This document shows positions 52,763-61,720 of a stretch of 64,000 bases of DNA, one piece after another. The stretch is from Clostridia bacterium (GTDB lineage: Bacteria; Bacillota; Clostridia; Christensenellales; Aristaeellaceae). The position numbers were made by a program, and so were the translations under genes. The first letter of the stretch is position 1, and each line of letters starts with the position of its first letter. The stretch spans positions 1-64,000 of the forward strand of contig JAFTWV010000016.1 of assembly GCA_017465155.1 (NCBI GenBank), given 5' to 3'. Below the pieces are notes generated by a model. The model did not search any database. It was given only the letters and a program-made list of their open reading frames with translations, and had not been told where the DNA came from.

Positions 52763-53515
52763 TCAGTCAATCACCAGCTCCACCGGGCAATGGTCGCTGC
52801 CCATCACCCCGGGATGTATACAGGCGCTCATCAGCCGATCACGCAGCTTCTCCGACGCAATGAAGTAGTCAATACGCCAGCCGACGTTCTTCTCCCGCGC
52901 CTTGAACATGTAGCTCCACCAGGTATACGCATCCACCGTATCCGGGTGGAAGTGGCGGAAGGTATCGATGTAGCCTGCCTCAAGGACGGCAGTCAGCTTA
53001 TCACGTTCTTCCTGCGTGAAGCCGGCGTTACGCATGTTGGACTTGGGGTTCTTCAGATCGATAGGCTTGTGGGCTACATTAAGGTCGCCGCAGTAGACAA
53101 CAGGCTTGCTCGCCTCCAGCGAACGAATGTAGCTAAGGAATGCATCCTCCCACGTCATGCGATAGTCCAGCCGAGTCAGCTCCCGCTGGGAATTGGGCGT
53201 ATAGACCGTCACGAGCCAGAAATCAGCAAATTCCAGTGCGATCACACGCCCCTCCTGGTCATGCTCCTCCACTCCGATGCCATAGCGCACGGAGAGCGGC
53301 TCGACCCTTGTGAACACCGCCGTGCCGGAATAGCCCTTCTTTTCAGCATAGTTCCAGTACTGGTGATAGCCGGGCAGCTCCAGATCGTGCTGACCCGCCT
53401 GAAGCTTTGTTTCCTGCAGACAGAACACGTCCGCATCCAGTTCCGCGAAAGCCTCCATGAAATTCTTGCCGAGGATGGCACGCAAACCGTTAACATTCCA
53501 GGAGATGAGTTTCAT
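52763..53515 (-). CDS. exoA: Exodeoxyribonuclease III
   Basis: A 250-aa apurinic/apyrimidinic endonuclease of the EEP fold, for base excision repair. Motifs: ISWNVNGLRA at the start, FCLQETKLQ (catalytic Glu), VVYCGDLNVAHKPIDLKNPKSN (Asp/Asn), WWSYMFKAREKNVGWRIDYFI (family-specific R-x-N-x-G-W-R-I-D-Y) and MGSDHCPVEL (catalytic Asp-His). The second ATG (53515) is preferred because GGAGG is one base before the first and seven before the second. Confidence 0.96.
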   Translation of the reverse strand: MKLISWNVNGLRAILGKNFMEAFAELDADVFCLQETKLQAGQHDLELPGYHQYWNYAEKKGYSGTAVFTRVEPLSVRYGIGVEEHDQEGRVIALEFADFWLVTVYTPNSQRELTRLDYRMTWEDAFLSYIRSLEASKPVVYCGDLNVAHKPIDLKNPKSNMRNAGFTQEERDKLTAVLEAGYIDTFRHFHPDTVDAYTWWSYMFKAREKNVGWRIDYFIASEKLRDRLMSACIHPGVMGSDHCPVELVID

Positions 53516-53603
53516 CTGCATTCCTCCGTTGCGGGTGATTTCACAGTATATATACCCGCTCCCGGGCCTGCGTGAAACACACGCTGTTCATCATTTCAAG
53601 CGC

Positions 53604-55010
53604 TCACTTCACCACGCCCGGCACCTCATACCGGATGCGCATCTCCGGCGCCTTTTCCAACACCGTGCGGTAGTTGACCGCCCAGTCCTCGCTGCCGTCG
53701 TCGACGTTCAGGCCATCGGCAGGGGGCGCGAAGATCTTCATTGTCAGGTCGCAGGGCGCATCAATCTTCGTGTCGAAGAAGGCGCTCATCATGTCGATGG
53801 TCTTCGTCTTGGGAGCCTTGTAGAACCAGCGGCCGTTGAGTTCCACCATCAGGCCGATCTCCTGCTCCACTGTCATCTCACAGAACTCGGGATTTGCGTC
53901 GAAGTGCACCGAAATCGCCACACCGTCTGCATCCTCGCTCCCGCCCCAGCGGAGCTTGACCGGGAAGGCGGCTTCGCCACATTCTGTCATGGCAGGCATA
54001 AAGTAGGGGTCATGCAGCACCTGATCGCGGTACTGAGCCAGCATGGGCTGCTCAATACCCACAGCAGAATTGTTGGGATCCTCAATTTCCAGGCCCAGAC
54101 GGCCGCGGTCACGGAACTGATACATGCTGATAGCCTTGAACCAGTCCACCTTGTTGTCCCGCCAGTAGTGAGCGAATCGCACCACGGATTCACCCTGCAT
54201 GCGGGGACCGGTCACATCGCCGTCCGTGTTGAACTCGGCGGTGGTCATGGGCTTGACCTCGCCCGCCAGCTCGCAGGCCCGCTTGAAGGTGCGGTTGTAC
54301 AGGTCGACGTTCATCTGCACGGAGTCTGCCTTGAAGCCCTCGCCGCCGATCTCCGCAATGTTATAGGGCCAGCCGTAATGCAGCGCAAGGTAGCAGTCGC
54401 AGCTCCAGATATCCGCAGCAGCGTAGCAATCCCTGAAGGCCTCCTCACGCTCGACCGTGCCGTCCTCCTTGCCCCAGCCGCCGCAGAAAATGGTCTTGAC
54501 ATTGGGGGCTTCTTCCTTGATGATGCCTGCAAACTTCACAAAGAACGCGCCGACCTGCTCATAGGTATAGCGCTTGTTATGCTGGAACCAGTTGCCGCAG
54601 CACTCATGATTGATGCGGATCATCATCCGGCCATAGGGGCGCAGCTGACGTGCAACCTTGCGCAGCTCCTCGTCGGACAGGCCGCAGTCGATCGTCAGCG
54701 TCAGCAGCACCTCCTGACCATGACGGCGGATATCCTTCATCTGCTCGAAGGGCTGACCATTCACGTCATACGGGAAGTAATCGTCATAGGGGTAATCCCA
54801 GGCAAAGGAGACATTCAGGTCCTTGCAGGCTTCGGAAATGCGTGCAGGCCACTCCTTATCATGGGGATAGTAGGTATACATGATGTTCACGCCGCGGTGG
54901 GGCCGGCCGAGCTTATGCAGGATGTAATCCTGATTGACATACTCCGCACGCTCGCTGCCGTCACCCAGATCAAGGGCGCAGGCAGCGGGTCCCATATGAA
55001 GCTTCTTCAT
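53604..55010 (-). CDS. Glycoside hydrolase, clan GH-A-like TIM barrel
   Basis: A 468-aa cytoplasmic protein. A TIM-barrel hydrolase pattern is visible: GQEVLLTLTID, then MMIRINHECCGNWFQHN (acid/base Glu after strand 4), IFCGGWGKEDG, a IWSCDCYLALHYGWPYNIAEIG segment, and PMTTAEFNTDGD (nucleophile Glu after strand 7), followed by a beta-sandwich tail (KIFAPPADGLNV). The R-x-N-H-E-x-x-G-N-W-F text is like GH26 mannanases but the protein as a whole does not match a family I know. AAGGAGA precedes the ATG. It lies 82 bases after the second Xaa-Pro aminopeptidase and could be co-transcribed. Confidence 0.7.
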   Translation of the reverse strand: MKKLHMGPAACALDLGDGSERAEYVNQDYILHKLGRPHRGVNIMYTYYPHDKEWPARISEACKDLNVSFAWDYPYDDYFPYDVNGQPFEQMKDIRRHGQEVLLTLTIDCGLSDEELRKVARQLRPYGRMMIRINHECCGNWFQHNKRYTYEQVGAFFVKFAGIIKEEAPNVKTIFCGGWGKEDGTVEREEAFRDCYAAADIWSCDCYLALHYGWPYNIAEIGGEGFKADSVQMNVDLYNRTFKRACELAGEVKPMTTAEFNTDGDVTGPRMQGESVVRFAHYWRDNKVDWFKAISMYQFRDRGRLGLEIEDPNNSAVGIEQPMLAQYRDQVLHDPYFMPAMTECGEAAFPVKLRWGGSEDADGVAISVHFDANPEFCEMTVEQEIGLMVELNGRWFYKAPKTKTIDMMSAFFDTKIDAPCDLTMKIFAPPADGLNVDDGSEDWAVNYRTVLEKAPEMRIRYEVPGVVK

Positions 55011-55092
55011 GGCAGATTTCTCCTTATGTAATCATCTGCAGGCGGCAGCCGCAGCCCAGCTGCGCCTTTGCAGTTTCAATTCATCATTCAGT

Positions 55093-56868
55093 TCAGATGG
55101 CGCGGGTTGCATCCGTCAGCCATGCATATTCTTCGTCCGTGAGATAAGGCTTGAGGGTCTTGCGAACCTTGGCATGATATGCATTGAGCAGCTTCACGCA
55201 TTCATCGCCCAACAGCTCCGGAATCACCGCGTCAAGGTCAAAGGGCACCATGGTCAGCGTCTCAAAGCGCAGGAAACGCCCATATGCCGTGGTGGCAACC
55301 TCCTTCACCGCAGTCAGGTTTTCCAGGCGGACGCCAAACGCATTCTCCAGATAATAACCGGGCTCATTGGAGGTGATCATCCCCACATCAAGCGGCGTGG
55401 TATTGCCGCCGCCCCAATGGATGCGCTGCGGGCCCTCATGCACGCTGAGCATGTAGCCCACGCCGTGACCGGTACCGTGGTTATAATCCATCTCCAGCCG
55501 CCAGAGGGGCTCGCGCGCCAGATAATCCAGGCTTGCACCCGTGCAGCCATACTTCCACTGCGCATTGCCCAGCTGCAGATTGCCCTTGAGCACAAGGGTG
55601 TAGAAGCGCTTCTCATCATCCGTCAGGGGACCCATGGCAAAGGTACGGGTAATATCCGTGCTGCCCTCCAGATAATGACCGCCCGTATCCGACAGGAGGA
55701 AGGAGCGCGGCTCAATCCTGGCACAGGACTCCTCTGTTGCGCCGTAATGCACAATTGCGCCGTGGGAGCCGTAGCCCATGATGGGTGTGAAGCTCGGCCC
55801 GATATAATTAGGCTGCTCCTCACGAAGCTCCTCCAGCTTATCTGCCACAGACAGCTCATCCATCTCAATCTTGCCGACATTCTTCTTCAGCCAGTACATG
55901 AACTTCGTTACCGCCGCACCATCCTTGATGTGAGCGATGCGGAAGTTGTCGACTTCTTTCTCATTCTTCATGGCCTTGGGAAGCGTCGTAGGATCAGGCT
56001 TGTCGATGACCGTCACGCCCTGCGGGACACAAGCCTCCAGACGGCTGTTGACCACGTTCAGATTCATCATCAGCTTCGTTCCCGCCGGAATCGCACTGAC
56101 ATAGTCATACACCGCGTCGTAGGGGCGCAGCGTCACATAATCTGCCTGCAGGTGCTGCACAATTTCTTCACTCAGCACCGCCGGATTGACGAACAGCACC
56201 GTTTCATCCGCTGTCACTGCAGCAAAGGAGAGCACCACAGGCGTGCACGCCACATCTCCCCCGCGCAGGTTCATCAGCCAGCACACATCCATCAGCGATG
56301 CGATCACCACCGCATCCGCATTTTCCCTGGTCAGGGCAGCTCGTACATCCATGATTTTCTCTGCACGGCTCTTTCCAACCAGCTCTGCAGGAAGCTCCAT
56401 CACGGGCTGTGCGCTCAGCGCAGGGCGATCCGTCCAGATTTCCCCTACCAGATCATGCTCGCACACGACCGATGCGCCGCACTGTTCGGCAATCGCACGG
56501 AGCCGCGCGGCCATCTTCGCGCTGACAACGCGGCCGTCAAAGCCGAGAGTCATTCCCTTCTGCAGGTGCTTTTCCAGATACTCCGTCAGTGTCGGAACGC
56601 CGGGCTCGCCCATCTTCATCAAGTCAATGCCGCTGCCCTCGAGCTGCTGCGCCGCCTGAATAAAATAGCGGCCATCCGCCCACTGACCAGCCCATTCACG
56701 GCCAGCCAGCAGCGTACCTGCACTGCCCGTAAAGCCCGATACCCAGCCCCTGCACTTAAAGTGGCTGCCCACATATTCTGAACCGTGGAAGTCATCCGTA
56801 GGCACCATGTAGTAATCCACGCCATGCGCTGCCATCGCGGCGCGCAGGTCGATCAGCTGCTGTCGCAT
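55093..56868 (-). CDS. Xaa-Pro aminopeptidase, three-domain (APP1-like)
   Basis: A 591-aa M24B aminopeptidase P of the eukaryote-like three-domain form, distinct from the 422-aa enzyme at 44-45 kb. Two creatinase-like domains come first (YYMVPTDDFHGSEYVGSHFKCRGWVSGFTGSAGTLL..., ADAVVIASLMDVCWLMNLRGGDVACTPV). The catalytic domain follows: LLSDTGGHYLEGSTDITRTFAMGP (two metal Asp), LDYNHGTGHGVGYMLSVHEGPQ (His), MITSNEPGYYLENAFGVRLENL (Glu, Glu). All metal ligands are canonical. The ATG at 56868 is favoured since AAAGGA lies ten bases upstream. Promoter at 56904-56932. Confidence 0.93.
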   Translation of the reverse strand: MRQQLIDLRAAMAAHGVDYYMVPTDDFHGSEYVGSHFKCRGWVSGFTGSAGTLLAGREWAGQWADGRYFIQAAQQLEGSGIDLMKMGEPGVPTLTEYLEKHLQKGMTLGFDGRVVSAKMAARLRAIAEQCGASVVCEHDLVGEIWTDRPALSAQPVMELPAELVGKSRAEKIMDVRAALTRENADAVVIASLMDVCWLMNLRGGDVACTPVVLSFAAVTADETVLFVNPAVLSEEIVQHLQADYVTLRPYDAVYDYVSAIPAGTKLMMNLNVVNSRLEACVPQGVTVIDKPDPTTLPKAMKNEKEVDNFRIAHIKDGAAVTKFMYWLKKNVGKIEMDELSVADKLEELREEQPNYIGPSFTPIMGYGSHGAIVHYGATEESCARIEPRSFLLSDTGGHYLEGSTDITRTFAMGPLTDDEKRFYTLVLKGNLQLGNAQWKYGCTGASLDYLAREPLWRLEMDYNHGTGHGVGYMLSVHEGPQRIHWGGGNTTPLDVGMITSNEPGYYLENAFGVRLENLTAVKEVATTAYGRFLRFETLTMVPFDLDAVIPELLGDECVKLLNAYHAKVRKTLKPYLTDEEYAWLTDATRAI

Positions 56869-56903
56869 ATTCTTCATTCCTTTCAAGAGGATTTTCACTG
56901 CTC

Positions 56904-56932
56904 AGTATACCATCATTCGGCCAATTGTGCAA
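56904..56932 (-). promoter_or_regulatory. promoter of the three-domain aminopeptidase
   Basis: Leftward TTGCAC (56932-56927), 17-base spacer, TATACT (56909-56904). Confidence 0.7.
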
Positions 56933-56984
56933 GAACGCCCGGACTGCCGGAGTGTACATCCGTTGTTTCTGCCGGCCAGACCGG

Positions 56985-57013
56985 TTGACACCGCGCCGAT
57001 GGCGTTGTACAAT
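56985..57013 (+). promoter_or_regulatory. promoter of cysE
   Basis: TTGACA at 56985-56990, 17-base spacer, TACAAT at 57008-57013, 33 bases before the ATG. Confidence 0.75.
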
Positions 57014-57046
57014 GCCACTATCCCCCATTTTGAGGAGGCCTCCCGC

Positions 57047-57967
57047 ATGACCGACACTCCCCGTACCATCGACGCAAACATCGCCCGCCTGACAGACGCG
57101 CTGCTGGCGGATTACAGCCTTGGCCGCCATATTGACCGCATCGAGCCCTTCAGTCAGCCCGATCGCGATGTGATCATCGCCATCCTGACGAAGCTGAAGC
57201 GGCTGCTGTTCCCAGGCTATTTCCGCGATCCCTGCTATCGCGTATATTCCATGCGCCACAGTCTGTGCGCACTGATGGAGGATGTAGCCTATCATCTTGG
57301 CCAGCAGATTGCCATTGCACTGCGCGAGGGCGAAACGGTGGATGCAGACCGTGCGCAGGCGCTGGATGCACAGGCACAGGAGCTGACCATCCGCTTCCTT
57401 GACCGTCTGCCGCAGGTGCGTGCCCTGCTGGAAACAGATCTGCAGGCTGCCTTCGACGGCGACCCCGCAGCACAGAGCATGGATGAAATCATCATCGCCT
57501 ATCCCGGCCTGCAAGCCATCATGGTCAATCGCATTGCCCATGAGCTTTTCCTGCTGAAGGTTCCCCTGATTCCGCGCATCATGACCGAATATGCCCATAG
57601 CCGCACCGGCATTGATATTCACCCCGGCGCTACCATTGGCCGTTATTTCTTCATTGACCATGGTACGGGCATCGTCGTGGGTGAAACAACCGTAATCGGC
57701 GATTATGTGAAGATCTATCAGGGCGTAACGCTGGGTGCCCTGTCGACCCGCGGCGGTCAGAGCCTGCGCGGCAGACGCCGTCACCCCACCATTGAGGATC
57801 GTGTGACAATCTATTCAGGCGCATCGGTACTGGGCGGTGATACCATCATCGGCCACGACGCAGTGATCGGCGGCAATGCTTTCATCACAAGCAGCATTGC
57901 ACCGGGAACACGGGTGTCCGTCAGGAGTCAGGAGCTGGAATTGAAGCCGGGCAAGGTAAACTGGTAA
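57047..57967 (+). CDS. cysE: Serine O-acetyltransferase
   Basis: A 306-aa serine acetyltransferase, first step of cysteine synthesis (acetyl-CoA plus serine to O-acetylserine). The N-terminal alpha-helical part is longer than in short CysE, as in SATases of many anaerobes. The left-handed beta-helix contains GIDIHPGATIGRYFFIDHGTGIVVGETTVIGDYVKIYQGVTLGALS, with the catalytic DH of FIDHGTG, then RHPTIEDRVTIYSGASVLGG and VIGGNAFI. The C-terminus is short. It would use serine from the serA/serC pathway. GAGGAGG precedes the ATG. The long repeat-rich gap follows. Confidence 0.94.
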   Translation: MTDTPRTIDANIARLTDALLADYSLGRHIDRIEPFSQPDRDVIIAILTKLKRLLFPGYFRDPCYRVYSMRHSLCALMEDVAYHLGQQIAIALREGETVDADRAQALDAQAQELTIRFLDRLPQVRALLETDLQAAFDGDPAAQSMDEIIIAYPGLQAIMVNRIAHELFLLKVPLIPRIMTEYAHSRTGIDIHPGATIGRYFFIDHGTGIVVGETTVIGDYVKIYQGVTLGALSTRGGQSLRGRRRHPTIEDRVTIYSGASVLGGDTIIGHDAVIGGNAFITSSIAPGTRVSVRSQELELKPGKVNW

Positions 57968-58055
57968 CACAGCGCCGCTATCGCAAGCATCAAGGGCTGT
58001 CGCAGTATCAAACGCTGAGGGAGGATTCTTAAGGAACAAATTTATTCTTCGATAG

Positions 58056-58090
58056 GCAAACGAGCATCCGGTGTTCGGATGCTCGTTTGC
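58056..58090. repeat. perfect 15-bp hairpin downstream of cysE
   Basis: GCAAACGAGCATCCG (58056-58070) and CGGATGCTCGTTTGC (58076-58090) are exact inverted repeats with a 5-base loop. There is no U-run after it, so its role as terminator is doubtful. It may be a stabilising or MITE end structure. Confidence 0.75.
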
Positions 58091-58208
58091 TTATGGATCG
58101 GTAGACTTGTTTGCTCCATCTACGAATTGTGAAAACGCAATGCACAGGAATGGAGCGTATCATTGCGCCCTCTCCCAATAGTGGGGAATGAGTTTCCCGC
58201 TTACTCGA

Positions 58209-58780
58209 CAAATTAGGATTCGACGAGTAGTAACATGATCGAGTAGCCACCATATCCAACTTCGCAACACTCAGACCCTTTCGTAACACCCCCGCCCAGC
58301 CGCACAGGAGCGCGTAGTTCCGGCCGCGACGCGACGCCGAAGGGGAGCGGCGCACCGACAAACAAAGGAGCCATAGAGAAACGGCGCGCCCCCGCGAGGC
58401 CCATGTGGGGAAGACTACTCCAGGCAAAGTCTACCATGTGGGGGGCGAGGGGAGTCCAGAGGGGGTGGCAGTCCACAGGCACAAGTCTGACACCCCCTCT
58501 GGCCCTCTTTGCTTCTTTCTCAGGATTGAGAAAGAAGAAGCAGCACATCCGCCAAGCTGCAAATCAAAAGTCAACAAACAATACAGCTAAACACCAAATC
58601 TGAACTTGTTTTGTGGATATGCATTTTCTTCCATGCAGGATTGATTTGCAGCGGAAGCAATCCTCTGCAAAGTCGCCGCATTGCTCCTTTGCGGGTTGAG
58701 CGGCAGCCGCACCGGCTTGGCAGAACGCATGCGGTGCGTGGAATGCGGAAGTGCCGTGCACGCATCAAACTGACAAATTC
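58209..58780. repeat. inverted repeat copy A (interrupted)
   Basis: Part 1 (58209-58497) and part 2 (58662-58780) are the approximate reverse complement of the element at 61721-62120. In copy A the two parts are separated by 164 bp that are absent from copy B. The 164 bp contain a perfect 11-bp hairpin (CTTCTTTCTCA-GGAT-TGAGAAAGAAG, 58512-58537). Part 1 ends with a 12-bp palindrome CCAGAGGGGGTG/CACCCCCTCTGG. No gene is supported in the gap 57968-59020; the short frames inside the repeats drift between copies. Confidence 0.85.
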
Positions 58781-59020
58781 AAGTCTGTCGTTTTTATTTT
58801 ATAATAACAAAACAGGAAAACGCAAACTGTTCACGGCGTGCGTTTTCGGTTGTTGCTGCCAATCAGTTACTGTCGTGATGTAAAGTGAAGGATAACTTCT
58901 TCCTTTCCATCACCCTCACTGCGGCAGCCCCTTCGCGTCTGTTTTTGTATTTTCATCCCCTGCCCGCGCCGTCATGTCAGCTTTGAGCAGATGCGTATCC
59001 TCTTTCTTCATCTGGATACA

Positions 59021-59977
59021 TCATGCCCTGAGCAACGAATCAATCTCCTGAGGCGACGGCATGGAACGCAGTGCCCCCCAGCGCGTCGTAACCAGCGCCG
59101 CAGCTGCATTGGCAAACCGCAGCATGCGCCGTAGGCCTGCTTCATTCAGCATCCCCAGCCCCTTCTCCAGCACATGATGCAGCGCACACGCACAGAAGGT
59201 ATCTCCCGCGCCCGTGGTATCAACCGGAACAACGGAAAATGCCGGCTCTGCAACATCCTTATCATCCATCAGCGCACGGCTGCCCGCCGCACCCTTGGTC
59301 AGCAGAATAAGCCGTGCCGTGGTATTCTTCCGCAGCCACGCAAGTCCGCCGTCCTCGTTCTCTGTACCGGACAGAAAAGCCAGTTCATTGTCTGCAACCT
59401 TGAGCACATCGCAGTGCGCCAGCGCCCAACTGATCTGCGCACGCGCGTCCTCCATGCTGTGCCAAAGTGCCGGACGCAAATTCGGGTCGAAGGACCGCAG
59501 CACGCCCGCCTCTTCCGCTGCAGCAACGGCCGTCTTCGTTGCACTGCGGCACGGCTCGTCCGTCATGGACAAACTGCCGAAATGCAGCACGCGGCTCGCT
59601 GCTATCACCCCCTGCGGCGTCTCCTCCGGGTGAAGCATCATGTCCGCACCAGGCCTGCGATAAAAGGTGAAGGATCTCTCTCCGCCCTCTCCCGTGTGAA
59701 CAAACGCCAGCGTAGTTGGAACATCCGCGTCTCTCTGCAGGCCTTCCGTATGGATTCCCGCTTCCTTAAGCGCGGCCTGCAGCTGATCGCCGAAGCTGTC
59801 TCTGCCAACCTTGCCGATAAAAGCTGTACTGCGTCCAAGCCTTGCCAGCATCGCCAGCACATTGCAGGGCGCACCGCCTGGATTCGCCTCCATCAGCGGA
59901 TTTCCACGACCGCTGACCCCGCAGGAAGTAAAATCAATCAGCAGCTCTCCCAGCGCCGTTACATCGTATTGTTTCAT
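59021..59977 (-). CDS. scrK: Fructokinase (PfkB family)
   Basis: A 318-aa PfkB/ribokinase-family sugar kinase, best matching fructokinase (fructose to fructose 6-phosphate). Signature 1 is GGAPCNVLAMLARLG near residue 33. Signature 2, with the catalytic Asp, is VVPVDTTGAGDTFCACALHH. Also seen are IGKVGRDSFGDQL and SFDPNLRPALW, which is typical of plant-like and bacterial fructokinases. AGGAGGGG lies before two tandem ATGs (59980, 59977); either may be used. It is flanked by inverted repeat copy A and divergently by the DUF3737 gene. Confidence 0.92.
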   Translation of the reverse strand: MKQYDVTALGELLIDFTSCGVSGRGNPLMEANPGGAPCNVLAMLARLGRSTAFIGKVGRDSFGDQLQAALKEAGIHTEGLQRDADVPTTLAFVHTGEGGERSFTFYRRPGADMMLHPEETPQGVIAASRVLHFGSLSMTDEPCRSATKTAVAAAEEAGVLRSFDPNLRPALWHSMEDARAQISWALAHCDVLKVADNELAFLSGTENEDGGLAWLRKNTTARLILLTKGAAGSRALMDDKDVAEPAFSVVPVDTTGAGDTFCACALHHVLEKGLGMLNEAGLRRMLRFANAAAALVTTRWGALRSMPSPQEIDSLLRA

Positions 59978-60050
59978 CATCACCCCTCCTGCTGCTATCA
60001 TACGCCATCTATCTGCCCCTGTCAAACGGCAGTTATCTTTTCTGTTCCCC

Positions 60051-60079
60051 TTGCACACGCAGTCAAGCAGTGGTATCAT
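60051..60079 (+). promoter_or_regulatory. promoter of the DUF3737 gene
   Basis: TTGCAC at 60051-60056, 17-base spacer, TATCAT at 60074-60079, 40 bases before the ATG. Confidence 0.65.
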
Positions 60080-60118
60080 AAACATGTATGTATTTTTACG
60101 ACCGCAAGGAGTATCACC

Positions 60119-60979
60119 ATGGAACGCTTTGAGAACCTTGTTCTGGACGAAGAACGCGCCCTGTATGGCCTGAACGGCGCAGAGGTCGTCCGCTGTGTAT
60201 TCGAAGGCCCTGCCGACGGCGAATCTGCGCTGAAGGAGTGCCGAAACGTCCATCTGGACGACTGCGATCTCCGGCTGCGCTATCCCCTGTGGCATGTAAC
60301 CGGGGGCACGATGAAGCGCTGCCGCATGACCGACACGTGCCGCGCCGCCCTCTGGTATGATGAGGACATGACCATCACCGACTGCGCCATGAACGGCATC
60401 AAGGCCCTGCGCGAGTGCCGCCATATCGCGATCGAAGGCGGAAGCGCCGAATCCACCGAGTTCGGCTGGATGTGCCATGACCTGAAGGTGAAGGATTTTA
60501 CCCTGACGAGCGAATATCCCTTCCTGCACACGACCGACGCCGTTTTTGACGGCTTTACCCTGCACGGGAAATACTCCTTCCAGTACACCAGGAACCTGAC
60601 CTTCCGCAACTGTGTGCTGAACACCAAGGACGCCTTCTGGCACGCAGAAAACATCACCGTCTACGACAGCGTGGTGAAGGGTGAATATCTGGCATGGTAC
60701 TCCACCAACCTGCGTCTCGTCCGCTGCAGAATCATCGGCACCCAGCCCCTTTGCTACTGCAAGGGCCTTGTGCTGGAGGACTGCACGATGGAGGGCTGCG
60801 ACCTGAGCTTTGAAAACAGCGACGTACAGGCCACCGTCAACGGCCACATTGACAGCGTAAAGAACCCTGTGAACGGCTTCATCAGCGCCGACAGCATCGG
60901 TGAAATCATTCTGGATGCGTACAAGCGGGCGGGCGAATGTCCCATCACGATCCGTAAAAATCAGGGCAGCATCGCGTAA
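60119..60979 (+). CDS. DUF3737-family beta-helix protein
   Basis: A 286-aa protein of the DUF3737 family, a right-handed parallel beta-helix built from short repeats: VRCVFEGPADGESALKECRNVHLDDCDLRLRYPLWH, LWYDEDMTITDCAMNGIKALREC, FEFGWMCHDLKVKDFTLTSEYPFLHTTDAVFDGFTLHGKYSFQYTRNLTFRNCVLNTKDAFWHAENI, EYLAWYSTNLRLVRCRIIGTQPLCYCKGL. It has no signal peptide and is likely cytoplasmic. The biological role is unknown. AAGGAG precedes the ATG. It forms a pair with the CrtO-like gene 12 bases downstream. Divergent from fructokinase. Confidence 0.9.
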   Translation: MERFENLVLDEERALYGLNGAEVVRCVFEGPADGESALKECRNVHLDDCDLRLRYPLWHVTGGTMKRCRMTDTCRAALWYDEDMTITDCAMNGIKALRECRHIAIEGGSAESTEFGWMCHDLKVKDFTLTSEYPFLHTTDAVFDGFTLHGKYSFQYTRNLTFRNCVLNTKDAFWHAENITVYDSVVKGEYLAWYSTNLRLVRCRIIGTQPLCYCKGLVLEDCTMEGCDLSFENSDVQATVNGHIDSVKNPVNGFISADSIGEIILDAYKRAGECPITIRKNQGSIA

Positions 60980-60991
60980 CCGGAGGACACG

Positions 60992-61522
60992 ATGAGCAAA
61001 ATGGCCCGTATCATGAAGCTGTCCGCGCTGATTTCAGTGTTTCTGACGCTTATCTTCGCACTGCTGAAGATCACACCGCTGACCATCACCGCCGCCACCT
61101 TTTCCTATCACCTGCTGATGCGCCTTGGCGTGGGGTTTATCATCGACAAGCTGATGCATAACCGCGCCGATTACTATCACAGCTGGTTCCGGCAGCACCG
61201 ATTCGAAAAAGCATTGTACGCATTCCTGCGGGTATCGCGGTGGAAAGCGGCGCTTCCCTCCTATGAACCTGAGCTCTTTGACCGGCATCAGCATTCATGG
61301 GACGAGATTGCGCAGGCAATGTGTCAGGCTGAGCTGGTACACGAAGCCATCGCAGTGCTGAGTTTCCTGCCGTTGGCTGCCTCCGTCTGGCTGGGAGAAC
61401 CCGCCGTGTTTGCCATCACGTCCGTTCTGGCTGCGGCATTCGACATGCTTTTTGTAATCCTCCAGCGGTACAACCGGCCGCGGATCCTGAAAATCATCGA
61501 AAGGCTGCAGCAGCGGAGCTGA
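60992..61522 (+). CDS. Membrane protein of the CrtO acyltransferase-like family
   Basis: A 176-aa protein with about four membrane helices. The tail is highly diagnostic: MCQAELVHEAIAVLSFLPLAASVW ... FDMLFVILQRYNRPRILKI, matching the ETCRAELVHW...QRYNRPR pattern of glycosyl-4,4'-diaponeurosporenoate acyltransferase (CrtO) of staphyloxanthin synthesis. KAALPSYEPELFDRHQHSWDE corresponds to the conserved W-K-x-x-L-P segment. No carotenoid genes are nearby, so it probably acylates another lipid or glycolipid, or serves an unknown function. GGAGG precedes the ATG. Confidence 0.8.
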   Translation: MSKMARIMKLSALISVFLTLIFALLKITPLTITAATFSYHLLMRLGVGFIIDKLMHNRADYYHSWFRQHRFEKALYAFLRVSRWKAALPSYEPELFDRHQHSWDEIAQAMCQAELVHEAIAVLSFLPLAASVWLGEPAVFAITSVLAAAFDMLFVILQRYNRPRILKIIERLQQRS

Positions 61523-61633
61523 CACGCTTCCCCGGCATACCGAAAGCTGCCAAACAGGAGTCATCACAAAAAGCCCAGTTTCCCTCTGCTTCGCTTGCCG
61601 CCTCCTTCCCACACTTTCTGTAAAAACCATAGC

Positions 61634-61664
61634 AAGCCGCCCGGAGCACCCGGACGGCTTTTCG
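61634..61664 (+). terminator. terminator after the CrtO-like gene
   Basis: AAGCCGCCCGG (61634-61644) pairs with CCGGACGGCTT (61650-61660; one mismatch), followed by TTCG. Confidence 0.65.
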
Positions 61665-61720
61665 TATGCGCACAAAAGAGGTTCTTCACAGTACGTGAGA
61701 GAAAAGAATGCGATCAATCC

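Noticed and set aside
58029..58427. 132-aa minus-strand frame in the cysE-fructokinase gap
   Set aside because: Basic, low-complexity text overlapping the repeat and the hairpin at 58.06 kb, with no ribosome binding site.
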